Below, piece by piece: positions 1 to 7,507 of a DNA stretch of 11,477 nt. This DNA is from Spirochaetales bacterium. GTDB lineage: Bacteria > Spirochaetota > Spirochaetia > SZUA-6 > DRHE01. Under the pieces are notes generated by a model. It was not told where the DNA came from and made no database searches. It worked only from the letters and a program-made list of their open reading frames with translations. Within the stretch, counting starts at the first letter, position 1, and every line of letters starts with the position of its first letter. The position numbers and the translations under genes are program-made. The DNA is taken from contig DRHE01000158.1 in the NCBI GenBank assembly GCA_011049745.1, forward strand, positions 1-11,477, read 5' to 3'.

Positions 1-2
1 AT

Positions 3-1430
3 CTCGTTGTGCGCGCTCTTAAAACTTTGGGAAAAAAGATACGCTTTATCTATTCCTGGGATGATTACGATGTCTTCCGTAAAGTACCTGCCAATATGCC
101 TAACCCACGGGAGTTGGAGCAATACCTGCGCAAACCCATCACCTTTACCCCTGACCCCTTTGGAAAGGAAGCGAGTTACGCACGAAAAAATGAAGTGGAA
201 ACGGAAAAACTTCTTCCCCTGGTGGGAATCGATCCTGAATATATCTACCAGGCAGAGCAATACCGTAAATCCCTGTATGCGGAGGGTATACGCACAGCCC
301 TGCTCAACCGGGAGCTGATCCGTAACATCCTGAACGAGCACCGCACAGCCCCCCTGCCGGAAGAGTGGTGGCCGCTGTCCGTCTTCTGTGAGAACTGTAA
401 ACGCGATACCACGCGCATACTCGATTGGGATGGAGACTACGCCTTAACCTATACCTGCGACTCCTGCGACAATAACGAGACAGTGGATCTGCGCCGTACA
501 CCGGCGGTAAAACTATTCTGGCGCGTGGACTGGCCCATGAGATGGGCATATGAAGGAGTGGATTTTGAACCGGCCGGCAAGGATCATCATTCTGAAGGAG
601 GCTCATTTGATACTGCCAGCCGTATTGTTCGTGAGGTATACGACTACGATGCGCCCACAACATTTCAATATGATTTCATCGGAATAAAGGGCAGGGGAGG
701 AAAAATATCCTCTTCAACCGGAGAGGTTGTAAGCCTGAAGGATGTTCTGGAGATATACCAGCCCGAAATTGTGCGTTATATGTTTGCCGGGACCAGGCCC
801 AATTCGGAGTTTTCCATCTCTTTTGATCTCGATGTTATTAAGATATATGAAGATTATGACCGCTGTGAACGCATATATTATGGAACTGAGGCTGTCTCGG
901 AAAAAAGGGCGGCTAAAGAAATGAGAATCTACGAACTCTCTCAGGTAACTGAACCATTTAAGGAACCACCCACTCAACTTCCCTTTCGCCACCTATGCAA
1001 CCTCCTGCAGATAAAGAGGGGCAATATAGAGCAGGTTTTTCAAAGTCTCAACTTGAAGAGCAGCGGTGAAGAACTGAAGCGATTAACCTGCCGTGCCGAA
1101 TGCGCCTGGAACTGGATTACCAGGTTTGCTCCTGAAGATTTCCGTTTTTCCTTAATAGAAGAGGGCTCCGCTCCGGTTGAGGTATCTGATGTTGAAGGTA
1201 AAGCCCTCCATCTTCTCTTCACGGAGATTGACAACCGTCTGCAGGATCACGATGAAAAAAGCCTGGCTGAGGCCATTTACTCAATTGCTGAAAAGTCGGG
1301 CATGGAAGCCGGAGAGCTCTTTAAGCTCGTGTACCGGGTTCTTATCGACAGGGAAAAGGGCCCCCGCCTGGCCGGATTTTTATTGACCATAGGCAGGGAA
1401 AGTGCTTTGAAGCGTCTTGGGGCCTATTAG
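3..1430 (+). CDS. lysS: Lysine--tRNA ligase, class I (5' end cut off by window)
   Basis: Charges tRNA-Lys with lysine in the cytoplasm. This is the class I (Rossmann-fold) form, also called LysK, which is unrelated to the usual class II LysRS. The window holds the last 475 codons. The start and the HIGH-type ATP motif lie upstream, roughly 40-50 residues missing judging from family length near 520. Visible marks are FSWDD/FRKVP-like text (YSWDDYDVFRKVP) at the start, a zinc-ribbon-like pair of C-x2-C motifs (codons at 387-398 and 456-467), and the KMSKS-equivalent KISSS at 702-716. After that comes the YMFAGTRPN block and an alpha-helical anticodon-binding C-terminus ending in a GPRLAGFLLTIGRE-like segment. 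The frame is intact to the TAG. The GTG at position 9 is internal, not a start. Class I LysRS has a patchy distribution (archaea, spirochaetes, some alphaproteobacteria and others). A 141-base gap separates it from the sugar-phosphate operon. Confidence 0.95.
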   Translation, partial: LVVRALKTLGKKIRFIYSWDDYDVFRKVPANMPNPRELEQYLRKPITFTPDPFGKEASYARKNEVETEKLLPLVGIDPEYIYQAEQYRKSLYAEGIRTALLNRELIRNILNEHRTAPLPEEWWPLSVFCENCKRDTTRILDWDGDYALTYTCDSCDNNETVDLRRTPAVKLFWRVDWPMRWAYEGVDFEPAGKDHHSEGGSFDTASRIVREVYDYDAPTTFQYDFIGIKGRGGKISSSTGEVVSLKDVLEIYQPEIVRYMFAGTRPNSEFSISFDLDVIKIYEDYDRCERIYYGTEAVSEKRAAKEMRIYELSQVTEPFKEPPTQLPFRHLCNLLQIKRGNIEQVFQSLNLKSSGEELKRLTCRAECAWNWITRFAPEDFRFSLIEEGSAPVEVSDVEGKALHLLFTEIDNRLQDHDEKSLAEAIYSIAEKSGMEAGELFKLVYRVLIDREKGPRLAGFLLTIGRESALKRLGAY

Positions 1431-1483
1431 GCTTTAATAATGTTCAGGCAATACTGAGGCACCACCAAATCCTGTCCGCTGCC

Positions 1484-1513
1484 TTGACTGAAGAGTTATT
1501 TCTCCTGTATGGT
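1484..1513 (+). promoter_or_regulatory. Possible sigma-70-type promoter of the rpiB-like operon
   Basis: TTGACT at 1484-1489 (five of six matches to TTGACA) is followed after 18 bases by TATGGT at 1508-1513 (four of six matches to TATAAT). Transcription would begin near 1520 and leave a 5' leader of about 50 bases before the TTG start at 1572. It sits in the only sizeable gap upstream of the operon. No clear intrinsic terminator for lysS is seen in the same gap, so read-through from lysS is also possible. Confidence 0.4.
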
Positions 1514-1571
1514 GATCCAAAGCTTATCAGGAAAGAAAATTAATCCACATATTTATTAGGAGGAAAAAAAG

Positions 1572-2018
1572 TTGAAAAAGGTAGCTATCGGCTGCGATCC
1601 CAATGCAGCAGCAAGAAAACAGGTCATTATTGATTACTTAAGCGAACTTGGTTACGAATGGGAAGATTACGGCAGTGAAGACATTGTATACGCTAACGTG
1701 GCTTTTAAGGTAGCCGAAGCAGTGGCCGGCGGCAAACATGACCGCGGCATCCTGATCTGCGGCACAGGTATCGGTATGAGCATTGCCGCCAACAAGATAC
1801 CCGGCGTCTATGCCGCACTCTGTACGGATGCCTACTCTACCGAACGCTCCCGGAAGAGCAACAATGCCAACATCATGACCATGGGCGCCTTTACCATCGG
1901 CTCGCAACTGGCCAGGACCCTGGTTAAAGTGTGGATGGAATCAGAGTATACACCTGGCGGCAGGTCGGAACCCAAGGTTCAAAGGATCGTGGATTACGCC
2001 AACGAACATATCAAGTAA
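1572..2018 (+). CDS. RpiB/LacA/LacB-family sugar-phosphate isomerase, atypical active site
   Basis: A 148-residue aldose-ketose isomerase of the RpiB/LacAB fold, cytoplasmic, full family length. The TTG start is chosen because a perfect AGGAGG lies at 1558-1563, 8 bases upstream, and the protein begins MKKVAIGCD like E. coli RpiB. The Cys base motif CGTGIGMSIAANK is present (C64), as are D9, Y40 and GGR (129-131). By eye alignment with E. coli RpiB, three His residues are replaced: H10 by Pro10, the ring-opening H99 by Ser96, and phosphate-side H134 by Ser132; R137 becomes Lys135. A bona fide RpiA is encoded 1.8 kb downstream, so ribose-5-phosphate isomerisation need not be its job. Other family members act on galactose 6-phosphate, allose 6-phosphate, erythrulose 4-phosphate or sulfo-tetroses. 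It lies 15 bases before the transketolase genes and is surely co-transcribed. Family call is firm; substrate is unknown. Confidence 0.9.
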   Translation: MKKVAIGCDPNAAARKQVIIDYLSELGYEWEDYGSEDIVYANVAFKVAEAVAGGKHDRGILICGTGIGMSIAANKIPGVYAALCTDAYSTERSRKSNNANIMTMGAFTIGSQLARTLVKVWMESEYTPGGRSEPKVQRIVDYANEHIK

Positions 2019-2033
2019 GCCGGAGAGGATAAA

Positions 2034-2885
2034 ATGTACAGCCTTAATGAAAATGATGAATTTCGTCTGAAAAAGAACGCTCTTAATATCAGGAAAAATA
2101 TCCTGCGCCTGATAAAGGCGGATCGGGCCGGCCATCTGGGGGGAGCACTCTCATCTGTAGAGATTATGACTGCACTCTACTTTCAGATCATGAAGGTAGA
2201 CCCCAAAAATCCCAAGTGGGAACAGAGGGACCGCTTCGTGCTTTCCGCCGGCCATAAATGCTTGGCTCTCTACTCTACCCTGGCCGAGAAGGGCTTCTTT
2301 GATGAGTCCCTGCTCGATACCTATGGTTCTTTTAAATCAATATTTCCCGGACATCCCGATATGCACAAGGTTCCCGGGGTTGAGTCCAACACCGGGGCGC
2401 TGGGCCATGGTCTCTCCATTGGCGGCGGCATGGCCATGGGACTTAGAATGTCAGGCCTAAAAGCCAGGGTATATGTTGTTCTTGGTGACGGCGAGCTGGC
2501 TGAGGGATCAAACTGGGAAGCGGCAGCCGCTGCCAGCCACCATGGTATTGATAATCTTTTAGCAATAATCGACCGGAACGGATTGCAGATAGGGGGCAGA
2601 ACTACTGATGTTATGAGCTATGAACCCCTGGCTGAGCGCTGGCGCTCCTTTGGCTGGAATGTGCGTGAGGTAGATGGCCATAATTTTAAAAGTCTTGTGG
2701 AAGCAATGTCGGCAATCCCCTTTGAAGAGGGCAAGCCATCGCTGATTATCGCCGACACCATAAAATCAAAGGGATTTTCCTTTGCCGAAGACAAAGCCAA
2801 CTATCACTACTGGAAAGCGACTACAGAGGAGATAGAACAGGCCGAGAAAGACCTGGCAGAAATCGAAAGGAGGCTCGTCGGATGA
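2034..2885 (+). CDS. Transketolase, N-terminal (TPP-binding) subunit
   Basis: The 283-residue PP half of a split transketolase. With the next gene product it transfers two-carbon ketol units between sugar phosphates in the non-oxidative pentose phosphate pathway, in the cytoplasm. Motifs in order: AGHLGGALSS (H34), SAGHKCLALY (H74), FPGHP (104-108), NTGALGHGLS (119-128), and the diphosphate/Mg site GDGELAEGSNWEA (151-163) closing with IIDRN (N182). The His residues and the GDG...N motif expected for thiamine diphosphate binding are all present. The ATG has a GGAGAGG ribosome site at 2022-2028. The gene follows the isomerase by 15 bases and overlaps its partner by 4 bases (ATGA). Split transketolases are normal in archaea, clostridia and spirochaetes, so this is not a broken gene. 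An altered donor substrate, as in other split transketolases of special sugar pathways, cannot be excluded. Confidence 0.93.
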   Translation: MYSLNENDEFRLKKNALNIRKNILRLIKADRAGHLGGALSSVEIMTALYFQIMKVDPKNPKWEQRDRFVLSAGHKCLALYSTLAEKGFFDESLLDTYGSFKSIFPGHPDMHKVPGVESNTGALGHGLSIGGGMAMGLRMSGLKARVYVVLGDGELAEGSNWEAAAAASHHGIDNLLAIIDRNGLQIGGRTTDVMSYEPLAERWRSFGWNVREVDGHNFKSLVEAMSAIPFEEGKPSLIIADTIKSKGFSFAEDKANYHYWKATTEEIEQAEKDLAEIERRLVG

Positions 2886-3814
2886 GTGAGGCTTTAGATC
2901 CAAGAAAAACCTTTGGAGAGGCTTTAGTGGAAGTGGGTGAAAAAAATAAGAATATCATCGCCCTATCGGCTGACAGTTCAAGCGGTTCACAGCTAACAGC
3001 CTTTAAGAACAGATTTCCCGACCGCCACATTGAATTCGGTATTATGGAACAGGGCATCACCGGTTTTGCCGCAGGCCTGGCCACAACCGGGAAGATTCCT
3101 TTTTTTGTTGCCATTGCCCCTTTTGTAACTGCGCGTTCCTTTGAAATGTTCAGGAATGACCTGGGTTATATGCGGCAGAATGTTAAAATTGTCGGACGCT
3201 GCAGCGGCTTAACCTATAATACCCTGGGGCCTACACATCAGTCTCTGGACGATCTGGCCCTGATCAGAACAATTCCGGGTGTTGTCGTGCTTAACCCCGG
3301 AGACCCGGTGGAAATAAAAAAGGTGGTGCATGCTGCTGCCGAGCATGTAGGCCCTGTTTACATAAGGATCGGCAGCCCCAAGATGCCGGTGCTCTTTGAG
3401 GAAGATTACAATTTTACCATTGGTAAGGGTATTCTCATGAAAGAGGGTATTGACGTTACCATTATCGGTACCGGCACTCTTCTATACCAGGCTTACTCCG
3501 CTGCCGAGCTTTTAGCTAAAGATGGCATTAAGGTGCGCCTGATCAACATTCATACAATAAAACCTCTTGATAAAGAGATCATTATTAAAGCGGCCAGAGA
3601 AACCGGAAAGATCGTGGTGGTAGAGGAACACTACATAGCAGGCGGCCTGGGGGGAGCGGTAGCCGAAACTGTTACTGAATCCTTTCCGGTGCCGGTTAAG
3701 AGGATCGGTGTTGATGATCAATTCGGCAGTAATGGTCCCTACGATCAATTGATCGGGTTATATGGTTTAAGGGCCGAACAGATCGCCGAAACCGTGAAAA
3801 AATTCATCAGTTGA
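2882..3814 (+). CDS. Transketolase, C-terminal subunit
   Basis: The 310-residue Pyr plus C-terminal half of the split transketolase. It supplies the catalytic Glu that activates thiamine diphosphate, seen as GIMEQ (E56), and the substrate-side motif GPTHQSLDD (116-124). The Pyr domain covers about residues 8-170 and the transketolase C-terminal domain about 185-308, with the usual KPLD and EEH...GGLGGAV segments. The ATG overlaps the stop of the N-terminal subunit gene (ATGA), so the pair is probably translationally coupled and made in equal amounts; its ribosome site (GGAGG-like) is inside the upstream gene near 2869-2873. Its length is typical of the DXS-like C-terminal subunit of split transketolases. 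Confidence 0.93.
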   Translation: MSEALDPRKTFGEALVEVGEKNKNIIALSADSSSGSQLTAFKNRFPDRHIEFGIMEQGITGFAAGLATTGKIPFFVAIAPFVTARSFEMFRNDLGYMRQNVKIVGRCSGLTYNTLGPTHQSLDDLALIRTIPGVVVLNPGDPVEIKKVVHAAAEHVGPVYIRIGSPKMPVLFEEDYNFTIGKGILMKEGIDVTIIGTGTLLYQAYSAAELLAKDGIKVRLINIHTIKPLDKEIIIKAARETGKIVVVEEHYIAGGLGGAVAETVTESFPVPVKRIGVDDQFGSNGPYDQLIGLYGLRAEQIAETVKKFIS

Positions 3815-3846
3815 AACTGAAGCAGTAAGGAAGCAATAGGTAATAG

Positions 3847-4554
3847 ATGTATGTATCAGAGCTGAAACGGGCAATCGGTAAAAAAACTGTTGATACGCTT
3901 ATAAAGAACAATATGAAAATCGGTCTCGGTTCCGGGAGTACCGCCTTAGGGGCGGTACTCCGCATTAGTGAACGGGTTAAGAAGGGCAGCCTGAGCAATA
4001 TTATTCTCGTTCCCACCAGTTTCCAGACTGAAGTGGAGTGTATGCGGCTGGGGCTCCACCTGCGCTCTTTAAGCGATCCTGCCATAGACGGCAAATTAGA
4101 TATCACTATTGACGGCGCCGACGAAGTTGACTCACAGTGGCTCCTCACCAAGGGAGGGGGAGGAGCTCTGCTCCTGGAAAAGATCGTAGCCTATGCTTCT
4201 TTACGGTACGTGGTTATGATCGAACAGCGGAAATTGGTTAAGTGTTTGGGAGAAAAGCTGCCCCTGCCTGTTGAAATTGTACCGGAAGCTCTCACCACCG
4301 CAGCCCAGCGACTGCAATTGCTGGGAGCAAAGACAAATTTAAGAATGGCCAAGGTAAAGGCTGGTCCGGTGATAACCGATCACGGAAACTTCATCCTTGA
4401 TGCCAACTTCAAGCAGCAGTATGATCCCATTAAGATGGATCAGGATATCATGATGATACCCGGGGTAATGGCTAATGGCATTTTCACCCGTCATGTGGAT
4501 CATCTCTTCATTGGCCACGACAACGGCCGGGTAGAGCACAGACACTCAATTTAA
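3847..4554 (+). CDS. rpiA: Ribose-5-phosphate isomerase A
   Basis: Interconverts ribose 5-phosphate and ribulose 5-phosphate. The 235-residue protein has the full RpiA signature: GLGSGST phosphate loop (26-32), the acidic active-site motif DGADE (89-93), KGGGGAL (102-108) with catalytic E111 close behind, and ITDHGNFILD near the C-terminal third. Length matches the family (about 220-235). The start ATG has only a weak ribosome site (ATAGG at 3836-3840, 6 bases upstream; a second candidate, AAGGAAG, begins at 3827). It is 32 bases after the transketolase gene and completes a pentose-phosphate operon. Its presence beside an RpiB-family gene raises the question of why two isomerases are encoded together. 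Confidence 0.94.
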   Translation: MYVSELKRAIGKKTVDTLIKNNMKIGLGSGSTALGAVLRISERVKKGSLSNIILVPTSFQTEVECMRLGLHLRSLSDPAIDGKLDITIDGADEVDSQWLLTKGGGGALLLEKIVAYASLRYVVMIEQRKLVKCLGEKLPLPVEIVPEALTTAAQRLQLLGAKTNLRMAKVKAGPVITDHGNFILDANFKQQYDPIKMDQDIMMIPGVMANGIFTRHVDHLFIGHDNGRVEHRHSI

Positions 4555-4624
4555 TCAGCTAATATATCAGTAATTATTCACTTTCCCACTTGCACTTAAT
4601 CCCCTTAAGGTTAGTATTCATGCT

Positions 4625-5467
4625 ATGAAGGGATACATTTTCGTAGAACTCTTTGAAAAGCGCATTAAGTCATTTCTATCGGTTAGTGGGGCTGGTCCTG
4701 AAAGGCTGCACCTGACAACTGTAAAAGACTTACAGAATTCAGGAATGATAAAGCTTTATTTTTGCCCTGAAGAAGAGTGGGAATTCTGTTCGGATGAAGA
4801 AAGGGTCCTGATCAAGGAAATTATCATAGATGAAATCCCCCAGGTAAAGAGCGGAACAGTAGCTATTGATCTTCTGGGAAGAATTGAAAATAGAGTTACA
4901 TTGTTACTTACGGTACTGTTAGATGGAGAACCCTGCCAGGAAATTGCAGTTGATCTAAGCTCTCTCTCCAAGAGCCCCAGCTTAAAATATTTTATTATCC
5001 CGCCCTTGCTTATTTTTCTACTGTTAATTCTTTATCTGCTCTTTTTAAAATCATATTTTCAATCAACCCCGGCAGCCATAACACCCGGACCACCGGTTCC
5101 TACGGCAACTGCAGAAGAAAAAATTATACCCGCTTTCACACCGGTATTGATCTATTTTAATCCGGAGAGCGCCAAACTATCATTTGGAGCAAAGGAAAAA
5201 CTGGAGAATTTGCTTACCGTCTTAAAAGTCCGGAGCTCCGGTACTTTATATATTACCGGCTACTGCGCTCTTTACGGCTCAGAGCGCGGCAGAGAGAAAC
5301 TCTCTCTGCAAAGAGCCCTGAATGTGGAAACCTATTTAATAAATAGCAGCTGGAAAACGGAAAAGAAAGCTGAAGTCAGGGGACTCGGCGGCAGGAATCC
5401 GGTTACCACTGATAGAACGAAACAGCATCTAAACCGAAGGGTTGAGATTGGCTTTCTCTTTGATTAA
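4625..5467 (+). CDS. Membrane-anchored protein with C-terminal OmpA-like domain
   Basis: 280 residues. Residues 1-115 form a mixed alpha/beta N-terminal region that I do not recognise and that has no signal peptide. One strongly hydrophobic helix spans 121-141, followed by a Pro/Thr/Ala-rich linker (146-165). An OmpA C-terminal-like domain occupies about 172-280, marked by LIYFNPESAKL, LSLQRALNVETYL, GLGGRNP and NRRVEI. The predicted topology is N-terminus in the cytoplasm and OmpA domain in the periplasm, where such domains bind peptidoglycan. The usual GHTD loop reads GYCA (212-215), so the Asp that contacts diaminopimelate in OmpA is Ala here; the Arg of NRRVE is kept. The start is supported only by a weak AAGG at 4607-4610. 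No other good in-frame start is seen nearby. It is 70 bases after rpiA with no clear terminator between, and 15 bases before the chemoreceptor gene, so a joint role is plausible. Confidence 0.75.
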   Translation: MKGYIFVELFEKRIKSFLSVSGAGPERLHLTTVKDLQNSGMIKLYFCPEEEWEFCSDEERVLIKEIIIDEIPQVKSGTVAIDLLGRIENRVTLLLTVLLDGEPCQEIAVDLSSLSKSPSLKYFIIPPLLIFLLLILYLLFLKSYFQSTPAAITPGPPVPTATAEEKIIPAFTPVLIYFNPESAKLSFGAKEKLENLLTVLKVRSSGTLYITGYCALYGSERGREKLSLQRALNVETYLINSSWKTEKKAEVRGLGGRNPVTTDRTKQHLNRRVEIGFLFD

Positions 5468-5482
5468 AATTATGGAGGAATT

Positions 5483-7432
5483 ATGAAGATTAAATTTTCC
5501 GGCACCGGATTTATTACCCAACATCTGGCTGCTGAACTCATAGGGCTTGGCTGCGCCGTACCACTGGCCGTCATGTTTACCCTGAATATGGCTCTGGAAT
5601 TACCCGCTTCAATATCAGCTGCCGCCGGTACAGTAATCATTTTCGGCTTGATTATTAACTATATAATTGCCCGCAGGAAAGGGCAATTTATTGCTGCCTT
5701 TTATCAGCAGACCCTGAACAATCAGGAAATAGAGAGCGGGTTTATAAAACTGGTCAGGCTGCCGCTGCTGCAATCCCTGCTTATATTTTTAAGAATGATC
5801 AGTGGTACAGTAATTATTGCGATATACATATATTACAGCCTGCAAATCACTATAAAAGATCTTACCATTTTTCTGGTTTCAGCCTCTTTCGCTTCCTACA
5901 TGACCGGACTTATCAATTACTTCATCCTTTTCTATATTATTGATCAACCGCTTAAAGACATCATCAATGGTAATTATATCGGTAATTATATCTCCCCGGA
6001 ACTGATAGAGAATAAGAAATATTTCGGCTTAAGCAGTAAAAGCCGTATATTGATGTTTTTATTTATTCCCGTCACTACAGGTATGATAAACATTCTCCTA
6101 TTAAGCATATTTTATCCCACCACAGCTTCATTCCTCTCATTTAAAAATCACTTGCTGCAGTTGCTTTTGCTGAATTTTTTTTCCTTCCTGCTGGGATTCC
6201 TGATGCTTTTTCTTGGCGATATAAAAAGATATAAGAATTTATGGGCAGCGGTAAATGGACTGACCAATACCGTAAGGGGTTTAAACAGTGATGCTCCTTC
6301 TGCCCTGGAAGATGAATTCGCTTACCTCTCCTACCGAATTAACCTGTCAATAAAAAGCTTATTCGCTCTTTTTGTAGAGCTGAAACGCGCAGCTGCTTCC
6401 GGAAGCCGATTAAGCCGGGAAATGGAAACAACCACAGCCAAAGCTTCTGACAAATTAGCAGCTATTTCTGCATCAATTGATTCATTTAAAGAAAGATCAA
6501 CAAACCTGAATCAACAGATAAGCCATTCAAATAATACCTTTCAGGAGATCAAGGATTTTATTCAACAGGTAAATAGACGTATTGAAGACCAGGCCGCATC
6601 GGTAACCCAGTCTTCTGCTGCAGTCGAGGAGATTATTGCCTCCATGAATAACATGACCAAAATTGCGGAAGCTAAAAAAGGCCTGATTAACAATCTCACC
6701 AGCCTGGCCAGGATCGGTGAAAGCAATATGAGTGAAATGGCCGGGGCTTTCAAAAGTATCGATCGTTCAGCAGGCACTATTCTGGAAATGATGGAAATCA
6801 TAAATACCGTAAGCAAGGAAACCGACCTATTAGCAATGAATGCTGCAATTGAAGCAGCCCATGCAGGTGAGTACGGCAGGGGCTTTGCTGTTGTTGCTGA
6901 AGAAATCAGGAAGCTGTCGGAAACCACGGCAAGTAATACAGCAAATATTTCCAGTACACTAACCGGTATAATAGATAATATCAAACAAACAACAAAGGTC
7001 ACTGAAAACACCGGATCATCAATCAGTCAGATTATCGAAGGCATAACCGAGGTTGCCCAGAGCATGAATGAAATGATCCTGGGAATGTCCGAGATCTCCA
7101 GCGGCAACAACGAAGTAATGAACTCACTTTCTGAGCTGGTCAGTATTACTGAGGATGTCAAACAATACTCGGGCCGGATGGACTCCCAGGTGCTGGCTAT
7201 GGATCAGGTTATGGAAAAAGTAGCGAATCTTGCAGAAGACACCTTCTCAGCTATGGATAATCTGAGTGCCGATCTGATGAGTGTTCCCGAATCAATTAAG
7301 AGAGTCAGCTCAATCGGTACAGAAACCTTAAAAGTTACCGCTTTGCTGCGTACAAAACTCTCCGCTTTTCCTTCCGCTTCTGAAGAGGGTATTAAAGAAA
7401 AACCTGAATTACTCAAGGAGAAGATTGAATAA
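5483..7432 (+). CDS. Methyl-accepting chemotaxis protein with polytopic membrane N-terminus
   Basis: A 649-residue chemoreceptor that would signal through CheW/CheA to the flagellar motor. The N-terminal 250 residues hold about six membrane helices (near 18-38, 47-63, 97-119, 126-153, 188-210, 222-245) joined by short loops, with no Cache or four-helix periplasmic domain. A degenerate HAMP-like stretch (about 246-305) leads into a long coiled-coil signalling domain. The hairpin tip is at 441-478: [18 protein letters not shown] then [18 protein letters not shown]. The common QTN of the tip reads ETD (446-448), and the usual Arg is His460, a form I associate with spirochaetes and some deltaproteobacteria. 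No C-terminal NWETF-type CheR tether is seen. GGAGG at 5474-5478 supports the ATG. It is co-directional with the OmpA-domain gene. Its ligand is unknown; a membrane or energy signal is possible given the lack of a soluble sensor domain. Confidence 0.92.
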   Translation: MKIKFSGTGFITQHLAAELIGLGCAVPLAVMFTLNMALELPASISAAAGTVIIFGLIINYIIARRKGQFIAAFYQQTLNNQEIESGFIKLVRLPLLQSLLIFLRMISGTVIIAIYIYYSLQITIKDLTIFLVSASFASYMTGLINYFILFYIIDQPLKDIINGNYIGNYISPELIENKKYFGLSSKSRILMFLFIPVTTGMINILLLSIFYPTTASFLSFKNHLLQLLLLNFFSFLLGFLMLFLGDIKRYKNLWAAVNGLTNTVRGLNSDAPSALEDEFAYLSYRINLSIKSLFALFVELKRAAASGSRLSREMETTTAKASDKLAAISASIDSFKERSTNLNQQISHSNNTFQEIKDFIQQVNRRIEDQAASVTQSSAAVEEIIASMNNMTKIAEAKKGLINNLTSLARIGESNMSEMAGAFKSIDRSAGTILEMMEIINTVSKETDLLAMNAAIEAAHAGEYGRGFAVVAEEIRKLSETTASNTANISSTLTGIIDNIKQTTKVTENTGSSISQIIEGITEVAQSMNEMILGMSEISSGNNEVMNSLSELVSITEDVKQYSGRMDSQVLAMDQVMEKVANLAEDTFSAMDNLSADLMSVPESIKRVSSIGTETLKVTALLRTKLSAFPSASEEGIKEKPELLKEKIE

Positions 7433-7462
7433 GCCCATCTGCAGCTGCCTTACTGGTGGGCT
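7432..7462. terminator. Possible hairpin between convergent genes
   Basis: An 8-bp stem (7432-7439 with 7455-7462, one G-U wobble) with a 15-base loop lies immediately after the chemoreceptor stop, in the 75-base gap between two convergent genes. It lacks a good U tract on the + side. On the - side it is followed by TATTC and a partly T-rich tail. It could be a weak bidirectional terminator, but it is not convincing. Confidence 0.35.
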
Positions 7463-7466
7463 CTTC

Positions 7467-7493
7467 GACTGCCGGGGGGAGACTGCCGGGGGG
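7467..7493. repeat. Two tandem copies of GACTGCCGGGGGG
   Basis: The 13-base unit GACTGCCGGGGGG occurs at 7467-7479 and again at 7481-7493, a 14-base period. It lies between the convergent chemoreceptor and cNMP-binding genes and has a run of G on the + strand unlike the surrounding AT-rich sequence. It may be replication slippage or a remnant of a short repeat family. Confidence 0.7.
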
Positions 7494-7507
7494 CTTAAGA
7501 TTGTAAT

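Noticed and set aside
304..663. 119-codon open frame on the minus strand
   Set aside because: Antisense to the conserved lysS sequence, Arg/Pro-rich composition typical of a shadow frame.
2034..3814. A single transketolase gene broken by a frameshift
   Set aside because: Both halves have natural domain boundaries, a clean ATGA overlap and the lengths typical of genuine split transketolases.
4590..4617. TTGCAC-16-TAGTAT promoter for the OmpA-domain gene
   Set aside because: It would start transcription at or beyond the ATG at 4625 and leave no ribosome site; read-through from rpiA is simpler.
6562..7011. 149-codon open frame on the minus strand
   Set aside because: It lies antisense inside the strongly conserved signalling domain of the chemoreceptor and has no recognisable protein or ribosome site.
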